A stretch of DNA of 64,000 bases from Seiridium cupressi (lineage: Eukaryota > Ascomycota > Sordariomycetes > Amphisphaeriales > Sporocadaceae). Of this stretch, positions 26,291 to 38,129 are shown piece after piece (within the stretch, counting starts at the first letter, position 1; each line of letters begins with the position of its first letter). Position numbers and translations under genes: made by a program. Location of the stretch: contig JARVKI010000003.1 in the NCBI GenBank assembly GCA_036674765.1, forward strand, positions 310,001 through 374,000. Reading direction: 5' to 3'. The notes under the pieces are model-generated. The model was not told the origin of the DNA. It searched no databases and worked only from the letters and a program-made list of their open reading frames with translations.

Positions 26291-28894
26291 TTAACGTGGG
26301 CCAGAAGATTGCCCCAACTTCGCTTTCTCGAACCTCTTTCTCTCAGTATGCCGTTGTCTCGTAGGCTGGCTTGCTGCCAACTCAGCATTCATTATATCAA
26401 TCGATTTCAGATCAGCCAAGAATCGCCGAATCCGCAAGCCGGTCTTGTCATGTATTAAAGCGTCGTATATGTCATCTGCCGCAGCCTTGACAGCAACCTG
26501 GAGACCCTGAAGCACGTCTCGGTCATCAATCATTGCGTCGTCTGTATCAAAGAAAACATCCAAATCGTTCAATGTCCGCTGAAGATCTGATTGAGTCCCC
26601 TTTGCGGCTGCTGGTGTCTCCGCCACGTACTTAGTTGGCCTAGACTGTTCTTTAGTCTCGAGGATATCATTTCGATTCGTCTTCCTCACATTCTCCTTCA
26701 TCGGCTGAGGCAGAGGCTTTGGGACGGGAGATAACAGAGGGATTGTCTGATCCGCACACTGCGGCGGTGATGTCTCCGCATTGTCGTTCGTTGTTACTGG
26801 CACATGCGGCTTAGGTGAATGATCTTCGATATTAGCAATGCTCTGCGTTGATTTTACTCCCCTCTCGTCCGATGTCACTAGAGCTGGATGTTGTGACTGA
26901 GGTACATCCCGCCCAAGAGCCGTACCTGTATTTACGTACTCCTTTGTCAACGTAGGCTCTGCAGGAGCTTTGGAGTATATAGGACTTTCCCGTTCCAAAC
27001 ATGAGTCTTTCGCAAGTAATGGGTGATGCTTGTGGTGGGGCGGACGTAGGTGATTGGGTTGCTTTATGCGGCGAGTCGCGATTTCGGGTTCAACAACTTG
27101 TTTGTTCGGTGGAATCGACTGCGACTCCATTCCTTCCACCCGCTGTTGCGCAACATCCAGCGCACGCTCTAATGATGATACATTGCTCACAGCATACTTC
27201 CAGGTATAAGGGAGTTCTGGGGCAGGAGTTGGGAGCTTTCGTGGTGGCTTCGAATTCCTTGGCTGCCAGCTTGGAGACTCGGGGTCCGCAGATTTCATAG
27301 TAACTGGTGCACCATGAACATGATGGACGCGACGGGGCGGCGAACGGTGGTGACTGTGGAATTGAGGCTCGTGATGATGTTGCGAGGTGTAGTTATTCTC
27401 CTTCATACTTGACGAGGGGCGAGGAAGTAAAGCTTGAGCCAAATCTCTCTCTAAGCGGAAGCGAGGCTCTCCATCTGCATTTGGCATACGCACCAGTTTC
27501 GCCGGGTTAGGAGGAACTCGGCTAACGTATTCTGCTACGTGAGGTCGTATTATGGATGGCCGTGCCCTAGTCGTGGTTTGTAATGGCGCGATACTGGTGG
27601 GCCTGGGTTTTTCGGATTCTAGAGTTGTCGGGTTTACAATCTGTCTGCCAGGCGACATTACAGAACGCCTGGGGGAAGGTTCAGTTCTTTGGTCTGCAAA
27701 CTTCCATTCGCCCTTTCTTATCTCAACCATCGTTCCAACCCGCTGTCTAGGTTCTGGTTCTTCTTGTCTGGTAGACTGCTTTCTCCCTAACTAGGGAAGT
27801 TTCTTTCTTACATGTGAGCTCGTTTGCTTTGGTGGCAAGGGCGGTAGTTGTTTCTCGACAGTTGAAGATTCGGCCCAGGCCACAGGTTTTACACACGGCG
27901 GCGTAAACTCAATCATCGATCCGGAGCTCGAGCTTGGAGATGGTGCGGGATTATCAAGATAACCGTCTAAATTCTCATCATGGGGCTGTTGATCCCAATG
28001 GCAAAACAACGCAGTGTTCTTACGAGGTGGAGACCGCTAATCTGGCCTCTGTGGTGACCATTGTCTCTGCTGTTCAGAGGTAACAGCAAGCCCTGCATTT
28101 CCAAACTCATGCATGTAGGCAACCAGTGGCTTCACAGTATGCAAAGATGTCTTCTCGTCCGACTCCGTGGGAGTGATGACTGGTAGCTTCCCAGCAGCAT
28201 TGGCCACCTTTGCATACTTTTCCAGTTCTTTCGTGAAATGTTTAAGAGCTTTGCGACGGCTGCTCGTTCGAGAGGGTACGGATGGACGACGGCCCAGTCC
28301 TGCTTTTCCAGGTGATGTGTCGTACGGGACTATCGACAACAACCGGTGTTGCTGGGCTATTGTTCTTCGCATAGCCTCCCACACGGCAGGATCAGATACT
28401 CCATATCGCTTTTGGGGGTCATGCCGAGCACACACACCGGGTTTTTCGGCTGGACGTTGGCGATTGCTCTGTTGCCTAGACCGTGATAAAGACTCTTGTC
28501 GTCCTCCTGGCGAGATAGCAGGGCCATCTGCCGCGCAGGCATAGGCATACTCTGCATGTGGTTTCTGTTGTGGAGCCTCATGCGTTTTCTGCCGTGTATA
28601 TACCGCTTGCTCAGGGACATGCGGCAAGGAGTAGTGTGAGGCATCACGGTCGCATATCTTTGTCGACCGGCCATACTGCACGGGGACGCGTCGGCTGACC
28701 CGGACGCCACGATTTGATCGACTGATCCGGCGTTGTCTATGCCATACATTGCTGGGAGCTTCGGACAGTGGTGGTTGCGATTTTTGTTCTGCAGCTGGTA
28801 CCGGCAAGCCGTGATCTGCTTTGGTGGAAGCCGGGAAGTCAATCCTCGCTCGACGGTGCGGTCTTCCTTTCTAGGGTAAATTCAATTGAGGCAT
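26291..28894 (-). pseudogene. long basic, proline-rich fungal protein frame broken by three TAG codons
   Basis: A single frame runs about 868 codons from an ATG at 28894 to a TAA at 26291. It is interrupted only by three in-frame TAG codons, at 28873-28871, 28039-28037 and 27793-27791. The translation is of one kind throughout: basic, rich in Pro, Ser, Arg and Gln. It has a helical segment (ALKHFTKELEKYAKVANAAG, then GNAGLAVTSEQQ) before the second stop, and a helical C-terminus (DRDVLQGLQVAVKAAADDIY). The product is not recognised. The frame stays open upstream of the ATG to a TGA near 28977 and reads protein-like (FLIGSLDSDFLGIDA), so the true N-terminus may lie further out. Each TAG could be a CAG (Gln) changed by one C-to-T step. 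Alternatives are very short introns, such as a 36-bp GT-AG candidate around the third TAG, or readthrough. Confidence 0.55.
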
Positions 28895-30200
28895 CGCGTC
28901 TATTCCAAGAAAATCAGAGTCCAAAGAGCCAATGAGAAATCGATGTTCCAAAGTTGTATTCGTGGCGGGCAATAATCATGAGGGCTTTGATGTTGGTTCC
29001 TTAGCCTAGCACACGGCCGCCTCGAGGCTCCAACACCGGTACTCTTAACTCGAGCCTGCCGTTGCCCGATCGAAGCTCATAGAGAAGAGGCACCTTCCGT
29101 TAAAATCTAACGACCGCTCCAGGCGAAAGGAAGATCCATGCCATATCGACCACATCCCCTCGATTGGACGCACGGCCATGACTAACGAGGACCAAATCGC
29201 AGGTGATCCAAAGTGATACCAGTGGGCAACGGAGGCCTCCGCCACGGTATTAGATTGCCTGGCTTCTATCGGATGTCTTTGATGCCAGGGGCAGAGTATA
29301 GCTCTAGTTGACGCTTCCCCTTCCGCAAGAGGAATTCAATGGCTGCAAAATCCCGCTTGTCAATTTTGGTGTTTTTGTCGAACTCGGATCTGTATGGCTT
29401 CAGTATCTAGCCGTTGCGTGCTTTCAATTCCAGCTAAGCGTTCTCACCTTGCGAAAGACTGAAAATGTGGTCGAGTTTGCTGTGTTCGTCAGCACTTGCC
29501 TTGCACCGTGGTTGCTGATAGACTAGCGCACCTGGGGTTTCTTGCGGCTTTCACGAAGGCATTGCCTGTACAGAGTCAACACCTCCTTTTGCAGCCCTGA
29601 CAACCTCATCCCGAAGTGAGTGTAAGAGCGACTTGGGTCTTCTCGAATCTAAGAGAAGGATATGTACAGGTTCGCCGATATCCGAAATGTAACGTCGTGT
29701 TGGGCTCTGCCAATTGGTCTTTCTTCGTGTCGGGATCAATGATGTTTACATGCGGTAAGTTCGGCACAAGGCCAGCTACAACGCCGCCGAACTGCCACTA
29801 GCTGCCACGCTCTGGCCCCGTCGTCTTGCCCCTGAAGCGCAGCTGGGCAGCCCATGCTCTTTACACTCACATCTGCCTACGCCTCGACCAAGACAACTAT
29901 CATAGACATGTGCAGGTGTCATACAGTTGTGGGGACAATGGCTATACAATAGGCGCATTGCCTTCGTTTGATAAAATTGTTCAGGTTTGGCATTTTAGTG
30001 TAAACTGCATGTAACAACTCGAACCTTGGTGGTCTCTTATCTCAATGCAATACTGTGTTGGCTTCGCAGTACATGCTCTTTTCGTGATGCAATTTATCCT
30101 TTCTCTATGATGACCATTCTATGCATTACCCGTCTCGACCCGGTCAACACCATAGCAGTACTAGGTCAGGTTCTGCCCCTCGATTTAAACCTTGTCGGCA
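28895..30200. other. intergenic, no gene seen
   Basis: About 1.3 kb between the broken reading frame and the ruined transporter. Short frames on both strands (for example minus 29245-29045) show nothing recognisable. Confidence 0.4.
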
Positions 30201-31351
30201 TCAGCGTGCCCCATGCATCGCCATGACCTCGGCCTCTTTCTCAATCTGCGCAAGATCAACATGAGCAACATTGGCATCCATTCCGTCAATCACTTTTGAC
30301 AGTTCCCCCAGCGTCGGGCCCCGTGTTTCGACGTAGGCAAAGTAGACGAAGCACAGCTCGAGGAAGACCCAGCAAGTGTAGATGAGATACAGCTTCCAGT
30401 AGCCCTTCCCGCCAAATGCAGCAAAGGCCAAATGGGGTTTGCGCAGGCGTCTAAAGTCAAGGCGGTCTGAATGCTGATGTTCAGGATCATCAAATCCTTG
30501 GCTCGCAGCATATATGGGAGGGTCTCGATGCATATGCCACGAGGAGACCGGACCAGGCAATCGTATACGTGAATTGAAACAGCCAGACAAAGCCGAGCAT
30601 AGCTCTACCCCCCACCCCATGAATACTATACAGTGTTAAGGCTCATTTCTAGGATAGTTATAACAGAGTCTCAAAGGGTTGCTTACCTGGCATACTATTC
30701 GAAAACCCTTTATGAAACATTCGCGGTCAGCCATTTCCTCTTCAGGTATATTGGAGATGTTATTGGGGGCTAAGGATGATGTATATAGGTAGGAATGAAA
30801 CACCTGATCGGGAGATTTTGACTCTCGAGACAAAATATAAAAGGGAAAAGACAACTCGGAGTTCTTATTAGACAAAACCCCTGGCAATCATGATCACACA
30901 TCCAATGGCAATGGGGACCTTACGGCCAAAATTGTCGGCCAGTATGGGACTTATGAGGCGCCAATCAGGGTCTAAGCGACTGGATTAAAGAATGACTTAC
31001 ACCAGCGGGATAGAACACAAGCTGTCGATTTGGTATAAGGCACCAAGCAGACCGAGGACGGTGCCATTAGGATGGTCATAGGTCTCCAACCAAGAATCGA
31101 AGTTCTGCACGGCGTTGAAGAATGGTCTGACGGCGTGTTAGTCTAGAATGGATCTCTTGCCGATAATCACGGGTCACTTGCCCGTCGTAACTAGTAGTTG
31201 CAGACGCAACACAGAGTACCAAAACATAAGAGTATAGCTTTCTCAGGCCTGGCTCCTTTATCCACTGCACTCTCTCGAATTCTGGAGCTTCCTCCTAAGC
31301 TTTCATCTGCTCTTCCTTATAGCCGTGCTTTATTCGCCGTCCGATAGCCAT
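30201..31351 (-). pseudogene. MFS sugar (lactose permease-type) transporter, degraded
   Basis: Fragments of one MFS sugar transporter lie in order on the minus strand. The first starts at an ATG at 31351 but meets TAG at 31297-31295 (codon 19). It goes on in frame as EPGLRKLYSYVLVLCVASAT, the first membrane helix, to YDG. A GC-AG type intron, then FFNAVQNFDSW, GTVLGLLGALYQID and the post-helix-2 signature ADNFGRKVPIAIG follow, ending in two stops. Helices 3 to about 9 are missing. The late part resumes as WLFQFTYTIAWSGLLVAYA, shifts frame to PYMLRAKDLMILNISIQTAL, and shifts again to YWKLYLIYTCWVFLELCFVY and VETRGPTLGELSKVIDG. The normal length is about 520 residues. One nonsense codon, a large internal deletion and at least two frameshifts make it non-functional. 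Confidence 0.88.
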
Positions 31352-32597
31352 CTTGATTACGGTTGATGACTCTCGATGGAGGTGGGAGGGTTAATTTTGT
31401 CAAAAAAAGTGAGGGCTTGCTGTCCCAACTCAAGCGCTCCCGTTTCTGATGGAGAAAACCAGAAAGAGGTTACAAGCTTCTCGATCATATCTCATATGCG
31501 GACGATATGGACATTGTGGGAACGGACAAGCGGACCGAGTCAACATCAAGGCGAGAAACGCAACGCCTCTTCCGTAAAGCAGTCATAGTAAATTTAAAGG
31601 ACTCAAGTAGATGCAAATACCGGGCACAAAATAGGGCCGATACGATTGATACGCGGATTAGATCAATGATCTACATCGAAACTACATAGTAGTATATTGT
31701 TATGCAGGCTGCCTAGCCGGCGACTGCGTGGCTGAGGCGTGGACGTAGACCACTACCGGTACGTGGAACGGCTTGACGGATCAGCCTACGAACAGGTAAA
31801 TGACAAATATTCCGTTATGCAGGGTACTAGCATCCTGATCTTTTAGTCGGGAATGGCACTACACGTTGTTCCCGGCATTGGACAATCAATTTGTCTATGC
31901 ACAGTGTTTATACCAATACATAGTTGAGCTAGATCATATCGCATGTCCAGCTGACCACTTGATTCGATGATTACAATTCAATGCGGTCAATCATCACTCA
32001 TGAATGTTGAGTTGCACCATCTCGGAATTTTTCTGGAACCTATATGTAGATATAACTTTCCAACGTGTTTTATTATAAGAGTTCTACCGCCTAGCTGTGT
32101 TAAAAGAAATTAGCACAAGTTCATTGCGTAATGTTTAATAAACAAGTTCACTACCCGAATCAGAAATGCAAATTCATATGTTTCATTTGAATGGTACCGT
32201 AAGGTTTAGAAGTCGGAAAAATCTGGTTGATCCGACCCTTTCCTCTGTTTTATTTACAAGTAGCCTGAATATACCACGGGATGCCTTGCCGACAGAAGTA
32301 GAACCGTGCATAATGGAGCCGGATGTCTACATTAGGGCATGTACAGTCAACAGCCCGATAGGATCCCCGGAAATACCCGTTGTGGTTGCTGCATTTTTTT
32401 CATGTTTATTCTTGCGAATGGCGTTGTAGCGATACCGCTCAAACCGCCACCCTGCGCGACCATTCTTGATAGGGCTCTTTAGTCTATCATCAGAGATCTT
32501 GCTCTGGTGGCTCTTCCAGTCGACGATGAATTTCGTGCAGGCCTATGCGCCTGTGTTGATGAGACGTCGAAGATCCCGTGACTCCTGAGCTTGGTAG
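31352..32597. other. AT-rich intergenic region with a GC-rich islet
   Basis: No gene is supported. A GC-rich islet at about 31709-31800 lies between two copies of GTTATGCAGG (31699-31708 and 31814-31823). The rest is AT-rich. Confidence 0.4.
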
Positions 32598-33897
32598 TCA
32601 CGCACTCGCTACTGTCGTTATGGAGGTCGTACTCGATTCGCTATCTTTCTCCCTTTCAATCGAAGATAGAGGAGACTCACTATTATAGTGATGGTATTCT
32701 TTGTCGAAAGAGTGACCGATTGCCATGGGTGCTTGGGATGTAGCGCTCCAAATTTGCCGGATATGGTTGTCTCTGACACTTGTGCCCACCGAACCATTGT
32801 CCGCATCACTAGAATTATAAGCATGCTTTGGGAACTTTGTGTCCGGTGTGAGCGCCTTCCTCCATATTGCCTCGGGCTTCTCGAACTTGAACGGACGGTC
32901 GGGAGAAGACAGCGGCGACAGTGCTCGCTCAAAGGTGTCGGCCAGCTTGAAGATAACCCTTCGTCCTCCTGTAATCTCCCAGGGTTCATTGCTCTCGTAG
33001 CCACAATGCTTCTGCTCCTTCACTCCGCCGAGTGCAGTGAATTGGATGGAATCTTGAATTGCACAGCCACAGTTTGTGTCGATGCATCCGACCGCTTGAT
33101 ATATAATGTAAGCGGTGCCCGCAAAATACGAGTAAAAATACTCCACCCACGGTCTAATGAATTCCAGCGACCACCTTCCTTTAACTCTCAGTATAAAATT
33201 ACTGAAACATTGCCCAACAAGTCTAATGGCGCAGTGGATTTCTTTCAGGGCGGCGCGCATAAGTTTCCCTGTTCCCATGGTTTTGGCCATCAAGTAGAGC
33301 CTGGCCAGCTTGACAAGATGCTCGAGGAAGTGCTCTGGTTTTGCGGCGGCGTCATGCTCGTTTACTGTGCCGTCGACTTTCCAACCAGGCGACAGTCCTG
33401 CGTCATGTCAGCTATTTTTCTTTCCACATTGAGCTCCGGCTGAACGATTACCTGTGGGCTCATCTATGTACCGTAGAGCCTCTGAGACGACGTCCCATTC
33501 TTCGTGGTCTTCCAAGGACATTTGTAACTACAATATCAATACGAATCATCCAAATCATAACCAAACAATGAAACTCACCAATTTGCGCCCGTCAGACAGA
33601 ATGTGTTTGAATTTGTCCGACAAGGCAATGAGACTTTCCCTTGAATGATATTCCTCATGGTACCAACCAGACCATCCCATGATACGAACAAGTACTTCGT
33701 CCTTCGAACTACGACGCTCCCTATTATTTATTGGGTAGCTAGTGGATTAATAAATTTGGAAGGTATACGAACAAGGTCTCTCGCATGGCTCGCCTTTTCT
33801 GGGCTTTCTTTTTCTGGTTCCGTGTTCTATTCTTCGCGTCGCTTCTTTGCTCTTCGACGTGGCCGATGGAATTCCCCATGCTTTCGGCGAAATTCAT
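32598..33897 (-). CDS. unrecognised protein, possible BTB/POZ-like region
   Basis: Four exons (33897-33773, 33720-33579, 33527-33452, 33397-32598) splice in frame to 380 residues. The first intron uses a weak GTTCGT donor; the others are ordinary. Residues 20-40 are basic (RNQKKKAQKRRAMRE), possibly a nuclear signal. Residues 55-160 recall the layout of fungal BTB/POZ proteins: HILSDGRKL, then MSLEDHEEWDVVSEALRYID, then a helix LVKLARLYLMAKTMGTGKLM. The N-terminal BTB strand pattern is poorly kept, so this is only a suggestion. The tail is Ser/Thr/Glu-rich. An extra intron within 33200-33050 is possible, because the region reads unlike globular protein. Whether the gene is active cannot be judged. 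Confidence 0.5.
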
Positions 33898-34528
33898 GAC
33901 CTCGTAAGATTGTGGTGATGAAAACGGTTCTTAGCAACCACAAGAAAATTGTAGATCTTTGTAAAGAGTCTGGACCGCCAAATACTTGAATTTATGGGTA
34001 GGATGAGTATGGTGGGGGTGCGGTTGAGGGGGGAAAAAAGAAGGAGAAGAAAAGGAACATAATTTATTTGATGATGAGTGTCAAAGTCAGCTTTACTTTT
34101 TTGGACTCAATGAGAAGGAATATAAAATTTCTGGTATTGTTCCTGATCCATCATGTATTTAGTGCAGAGGTGTGCGCTTGAAGATAATCACTATCAACGT
34201 TCAGTTCAAGGTTGGGCTAACTCCGCTGTGCAGAAACACTGAGAAGATTATACTCACAACCAATGAGAGCAGATTTACGGTGTGCATCTATCGTCTAGCA
34301 AAAACATAGAGATGACAGCCATAACCATTATACAGTAGTAGAAATGCAACGAGTAATATTGTTTTGCGTTGAGTCTAACCACCAATGCTCAAAGATCTGG
34401 TGTGGAGTTTTCGTAGTAGAAAAGATTTATGGCCACTCGTTTCTCCGGACACAATGGGAACAAAAAGATCATCTTTGAGAATGTATATTTGACAACCAGG
34501 GTATCTTGATACTCTATATGCTACACTA
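33898..34528. other. AT-rich intergenic region
   Basis: This holds the promoter side of the unrecognised minus-strand gene and the 3' flank of PXR1. No coding frame is supported; the apparent extension of the PXR1 frame to 34375 is read-through of its last intron. Confidence 0.45.
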
Positions 34529-35785
34529 CTAAACTGGCTTGACCATGAAGATCTATGCTTGGTCAGTATAATGGTAAAATTTTCGTTCATCTGAAAGAGT
34601 TGACCAACCTGCTTGAGTGCTGCCATATCGGCCATGGCCATCCGTTTCGAGGCAATGTTGCGTGACCGAACCATATGACGGGACATTGGCTGCGGCGTTG
34701 AAGTGCCTGTACCTATCGGGGTGGAAGTACCACTGTCTGCTACGGAGGTGACCACAACTGTTTTCGGACTCTCCACTGTAGCTTCGGAAGTCTCCAAGTT
34801 CTTCCGCTTCTTCTTCCTTTTTGATGACTCCAAGTCCTCCTTGTTGTGATCCTTGGACTCGTCGCCTGTGTCATTGGCCTGCTTTGCTTTTCTCTTCTTG
34901 TCCTTTTTATCCTTCTTTGATTTGGACTTGGTCTCTGCGTCGGCGTCGGCGTCGGCGTCAGCATCGGCATCGGTAGTCTCTTCTCTTGCTTCCCGAGCCT
35001 TCTTTTCTTTCTTCTCCTTCTTCCTTCGCTTCCTCTCTGAATCGGATGCGGCCAGATCTTGCCCGGCTTCTACGGCTGTACCATCTTTGGACCGTTTCTT
35101 CTTTTTCTTCTTGTCCTGAGCGCCATCTGTTTCGGCATCGGCAAGACAGTCAGACTCCTCGGCTTTCCGCTTCTTGGACTTCTTCTCTTTCTTGCTTAAT
35201 TTGGACTCTGCCGTTTCATCACCCTCCTCAGCGAGGGCGGGGGCAGCATTACCCGATACCTCAGCAACGGGGGACTTGGCCTCCGAAGCTTGCTTCAGCA
35301 GCTCGGTAATCTGGTCACCAACCAGCAATCCACCCTTCACGAAGCGCATAGGTCCGTATCTTCGCTCCACCCAGAGACTTGTCTTGAGTTCCGATCGAAT
35401 AGCTTGCTTCTTTGCAATCGTGGCGTCGGTTTCGCCGTTCAGACGTCCCAGAAGATCCTTGAAGACATCGAGACCGGTGCATTCGTCGCCCTGCTTCTGG
35501 CGTACCTTGGCGCCCAGGCCGAGGTTGTCGTCCTTGAGAGTAATCTTGATGGGTGCAGAGCTTGCTGCCGAATGCATGCTGGCGTGCGAGGCATCTTGTG
35601 CGCCGAGGTACTGGCCGGGCTCCCAGCCGTGGGATCTGAGGATTTTCTGGCCAAATGTTGTCGCATCGCGGCTCCATTTGGTATTGTTGGGATCTTCGTT
35701 CAGCTTTCGCTTGCTAGCTAAGGTCAGCCGGGATCAGTGTCGTTGGGAGGGGTGGCAATTACTCTTTCTTCCCTGCGAGACCCAT
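34529..35785 (-). CDS. PXR1: PXR1/GNO1 G-patch protein (PinX1 homologue)
   Basis: Three exons (35785-35763, 35713-34609, 34552-34529) give 383 residues. PXR1 is a nucleolar G-patch protein that activates the helicase Prp43 in small-nucleolar and ribosomal RNA processing and can restrain telomerase. The start MGLAGKK and the next exon (NEDPNNTKWSRDATTFGQKI, GWEPGQYLGAQDASHA, KDDNLGLGAK) form the N-terminal G-patch. DECTGLDVFKDLLGRLNG follows. The C-terminal half is the usual Lys/Glu-rich tail, with a hexanucleotide-encoded Asp-Ala run. The conserved end RHMVRSRNIASKRMAMADM is completed by a 24-base last exon encoding IFMVKPV, the family's normal C-terminus, which confirms both small terminal exons. 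Confidence 0.93.
34937..34973 (-). repeat. coding hexanucleotide microsatellite in PXR1
   Basis: About six copies of a CGACGC-type unit (GCGTCG on the plus strand, the last ones changed to GCATCG) encode an alternating Asp-Ala tract in the Lys/Glu-rich tail of PXR1. The number of copies is likely to vary between strains. Confidence 0.8.
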
Positions 35786-36174
35786 GGCGATGCGTCGGCT
35801 CAGTCCAAACCGTGACCGAGGCAAGGAAACAGAGGTAAAGGCAAAAGCGACGGGGATGGGAAAGAGCGTAAGGTTGAAGATGGTGAAGCCCCCACCAAGG
35901 CCCAGACCGCTGCTGATTTCAAGAATTTTTGGGTGATAAGAGCCGATGAGCACATGCATGCACCTGTCAGATTGTGACCAACCCCACTTTGGTGTTACCT
36001 GTAACGATCGCTGTTTCCGATCTTGACTTACAAGAGAACTACCAAGCAACCGACCGAACACATTCTTCCTGCGATTAGTCTTCACTGCTCAATCACCAGG
36101 GATCATCCATTTATATCCATGCTTGAAACCCGAATTCGATACCCGTAAATCTGATCACTACACACCCGATCATC
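35786..36174. other. bidirectional promoter region
   Basis: About 390 bp separate the start codons of PXR1 (minus) and the small coiled-coil gene (plus), and serve both. Confidence 0.45.
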
Positions 36175-36812
36175 ATGGCGCCTCGCAAGAAAGCACCAAC
36201 TCCTGAAGGCAACACGGATTCCGAATCTGATGTCCATCAATCGCCAACGATGCCACCAGGCCTCGAATTGATGGTCGAGAACATTGTATTATTTATACTC
36301 CCCGTTATGGGGGCATATTTTATCAGGCTGACCTTCTCCCTAGGACAGAATCAGAGGAAAGCGCACCCAAATTCGCAAGGATATCGAACACGATTTCATG
36401 AAGAGCGTTTCCAGCATGAAGTCTCGTATCACCAAGCACTACAAGGCTGAGAAGGCCGAACGGTACGTTACAGGTGTTGATTGCGCCTGCCCTGTTCGCC
36501 ACCATTTGCAACTCATGTTCAGATGGCTGGTAGCCGACCGCCCGAGATCCAGCCTCCTGTCCGACAAGTGTCTGATAGGCTGAAGCTGACCATCTTGCTT
36601 GTAGATCCAAGGTAATGCTCCAGAAAATGGATCGACTTCAAGAGGCTGTCGACAAACAAGTAGCATGTGAGCATGTCATTGAGAACATAATCAGCTCGCT
36701 TCTGGAGGAAGGCAAGAACCTCGCAACGCTTATGGACGCCGTTCATACCGGGCGACGAAAAGCTGCCGATGCCGGAGTTACTCCAGGGAATCATCAGGAG
36801 AAGGTGAGGTGA
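36175..36812 (+). CDS. small helical/coiled-coil protein, function unknown
   Basis: Three exons (36175-36285, 36344-36462, 36605-36812) give 145 residues; phases 0 and 2 join cleanly. The N-terminal 30 residues are polar and disordered (MAPRKKAPTPEGNTDSESD). From about residue 40 the protein is a continuous charged helix, with IRKDIEHDFMKSVSSMKSRI, HYKAEKAER and QKMDRLQEAVDKQVACEHVI. This fits a coiled coil. The second intron is long (142 bp) but unlike the introner-like pair. I do not recognise the family. A nuclear or chromosomal role would be a guess. Confidence 0.6.
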
Positions 36813-38129
36813 TCCAATTCCATAGGTATTATTGGGCAGTCCTTCAGGTTGAGCTTAGCAGCGGTTGTGGAAGACATGGCGGCGGCATGATTCTGATCTT
36901 GGTGATTTGGTAGATATTGGGAGTCAGAAATCGTGTTTGATGCTTTAACTAACGAGTTAAGGGGGGAATCATAAAGGATTTGTGAATGAATCAATGATAT
37001 CAGGTTGCTGTTTTGTCTTCCAAGTGGATGATCAGCTACCACATGATGTGGGTGGGGACAATTGCTATGTTGCTTTGCTTCCAAAATTTCACCGAGTATT
37101 AAATCGAGGCTCAGAAACCATAAACCAGCTAATAGACCTATTCAAGCTCGGTTATACTTAAATCACTATCTTATCAAGGTAAATGGCGATGCATAAGTAA
37201 AGTACCGGTGACTCTGGGAACTACAGTAGTTTTTATTTTATTTATTTTTATTTTTAAAGTATTCTAGCCTTTTTTAAAAAGAATAGCTAAAAGTGATCAT
37301 TGCCCAAAGAACTGAAGTCAAAGGGGAGGGCATGAGGTAAGTTGTGCAATAATGACGGGACGCGGAGAATTAAGCGATTTATTTATATACGTCGCGTATC
37401 ACAAGTTTGTTGGTGAGATATGGTAGTCATTATTGTATCGAGTGTTTGTCTGAGCTGTGCCTGTGATAGATTGTTTTAATATAGACAAGGAATTTTCTGC
37501 AAAAGCCTAGGTCAGTTAGATTGTCAAAGTCAATCAGAAGATTTGTGTCAGTTGCCGAGATCCTTGACCATAAGTTACATGGAGTCATTTTGGCACTCTC
37601 CTTTGTTGTTGCATTGCTTTCTGTAAACTAAACGTCATCCAAGCGTATATACATAATCTTTCACGGTAGTAGTGATCCGTTGGCTGAGCATGTCTTCCTA
37701 AAAGAGCAATGTTCTCAGATTCAAACTTCGGCAGAAAGAGGTACAATTACCGCTACCTGCACCTATCTCCAAAACCCGATAAAGAAAATGGCCGCATATT
37801 ACGAAGCGTTCTTATTCTCACAGTTCCTTCGCCTAATCTATTACTATGATATTACGTTGCAATAAGTCTGTCATACTGCGACAAAATTGTGGTCAACATA
37901 CTGTACAAGTTGCATAGCTGAAATTTTTCGGGCGACGGGTATATTCTGCACTTCTCTTCTGCTTTCTGGATGTTCTTTCAGCCACGCAAAGTATGAAACA
38001 GTCTTGACTTGGAGCGCAACTTATCACATCACAAGTATCAATACAAAGGATCTGCTGCCAGAACCTCCAAGCTGAACTCTCAAGCTCATTAGCACAGCAA
38101 CCTCAATTACATCGATCAATACCCTCAGG
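36813..38129. other. AT-rich intergenic region, no gene seen
   Basis: These 1.3 kb are AT-rich, with a TTTATTTTTATTTTTAA tract near 37230-37260. Only short unsupported frames are present. Confidence 0.45.

Noticed and set aside
34375..34528. Extension of the PXR1 frame to 34375
   Set aside because: This is read-through of the last intron. Splicing to 34552-34529 gives the family's normal C-terminus IFMVK.
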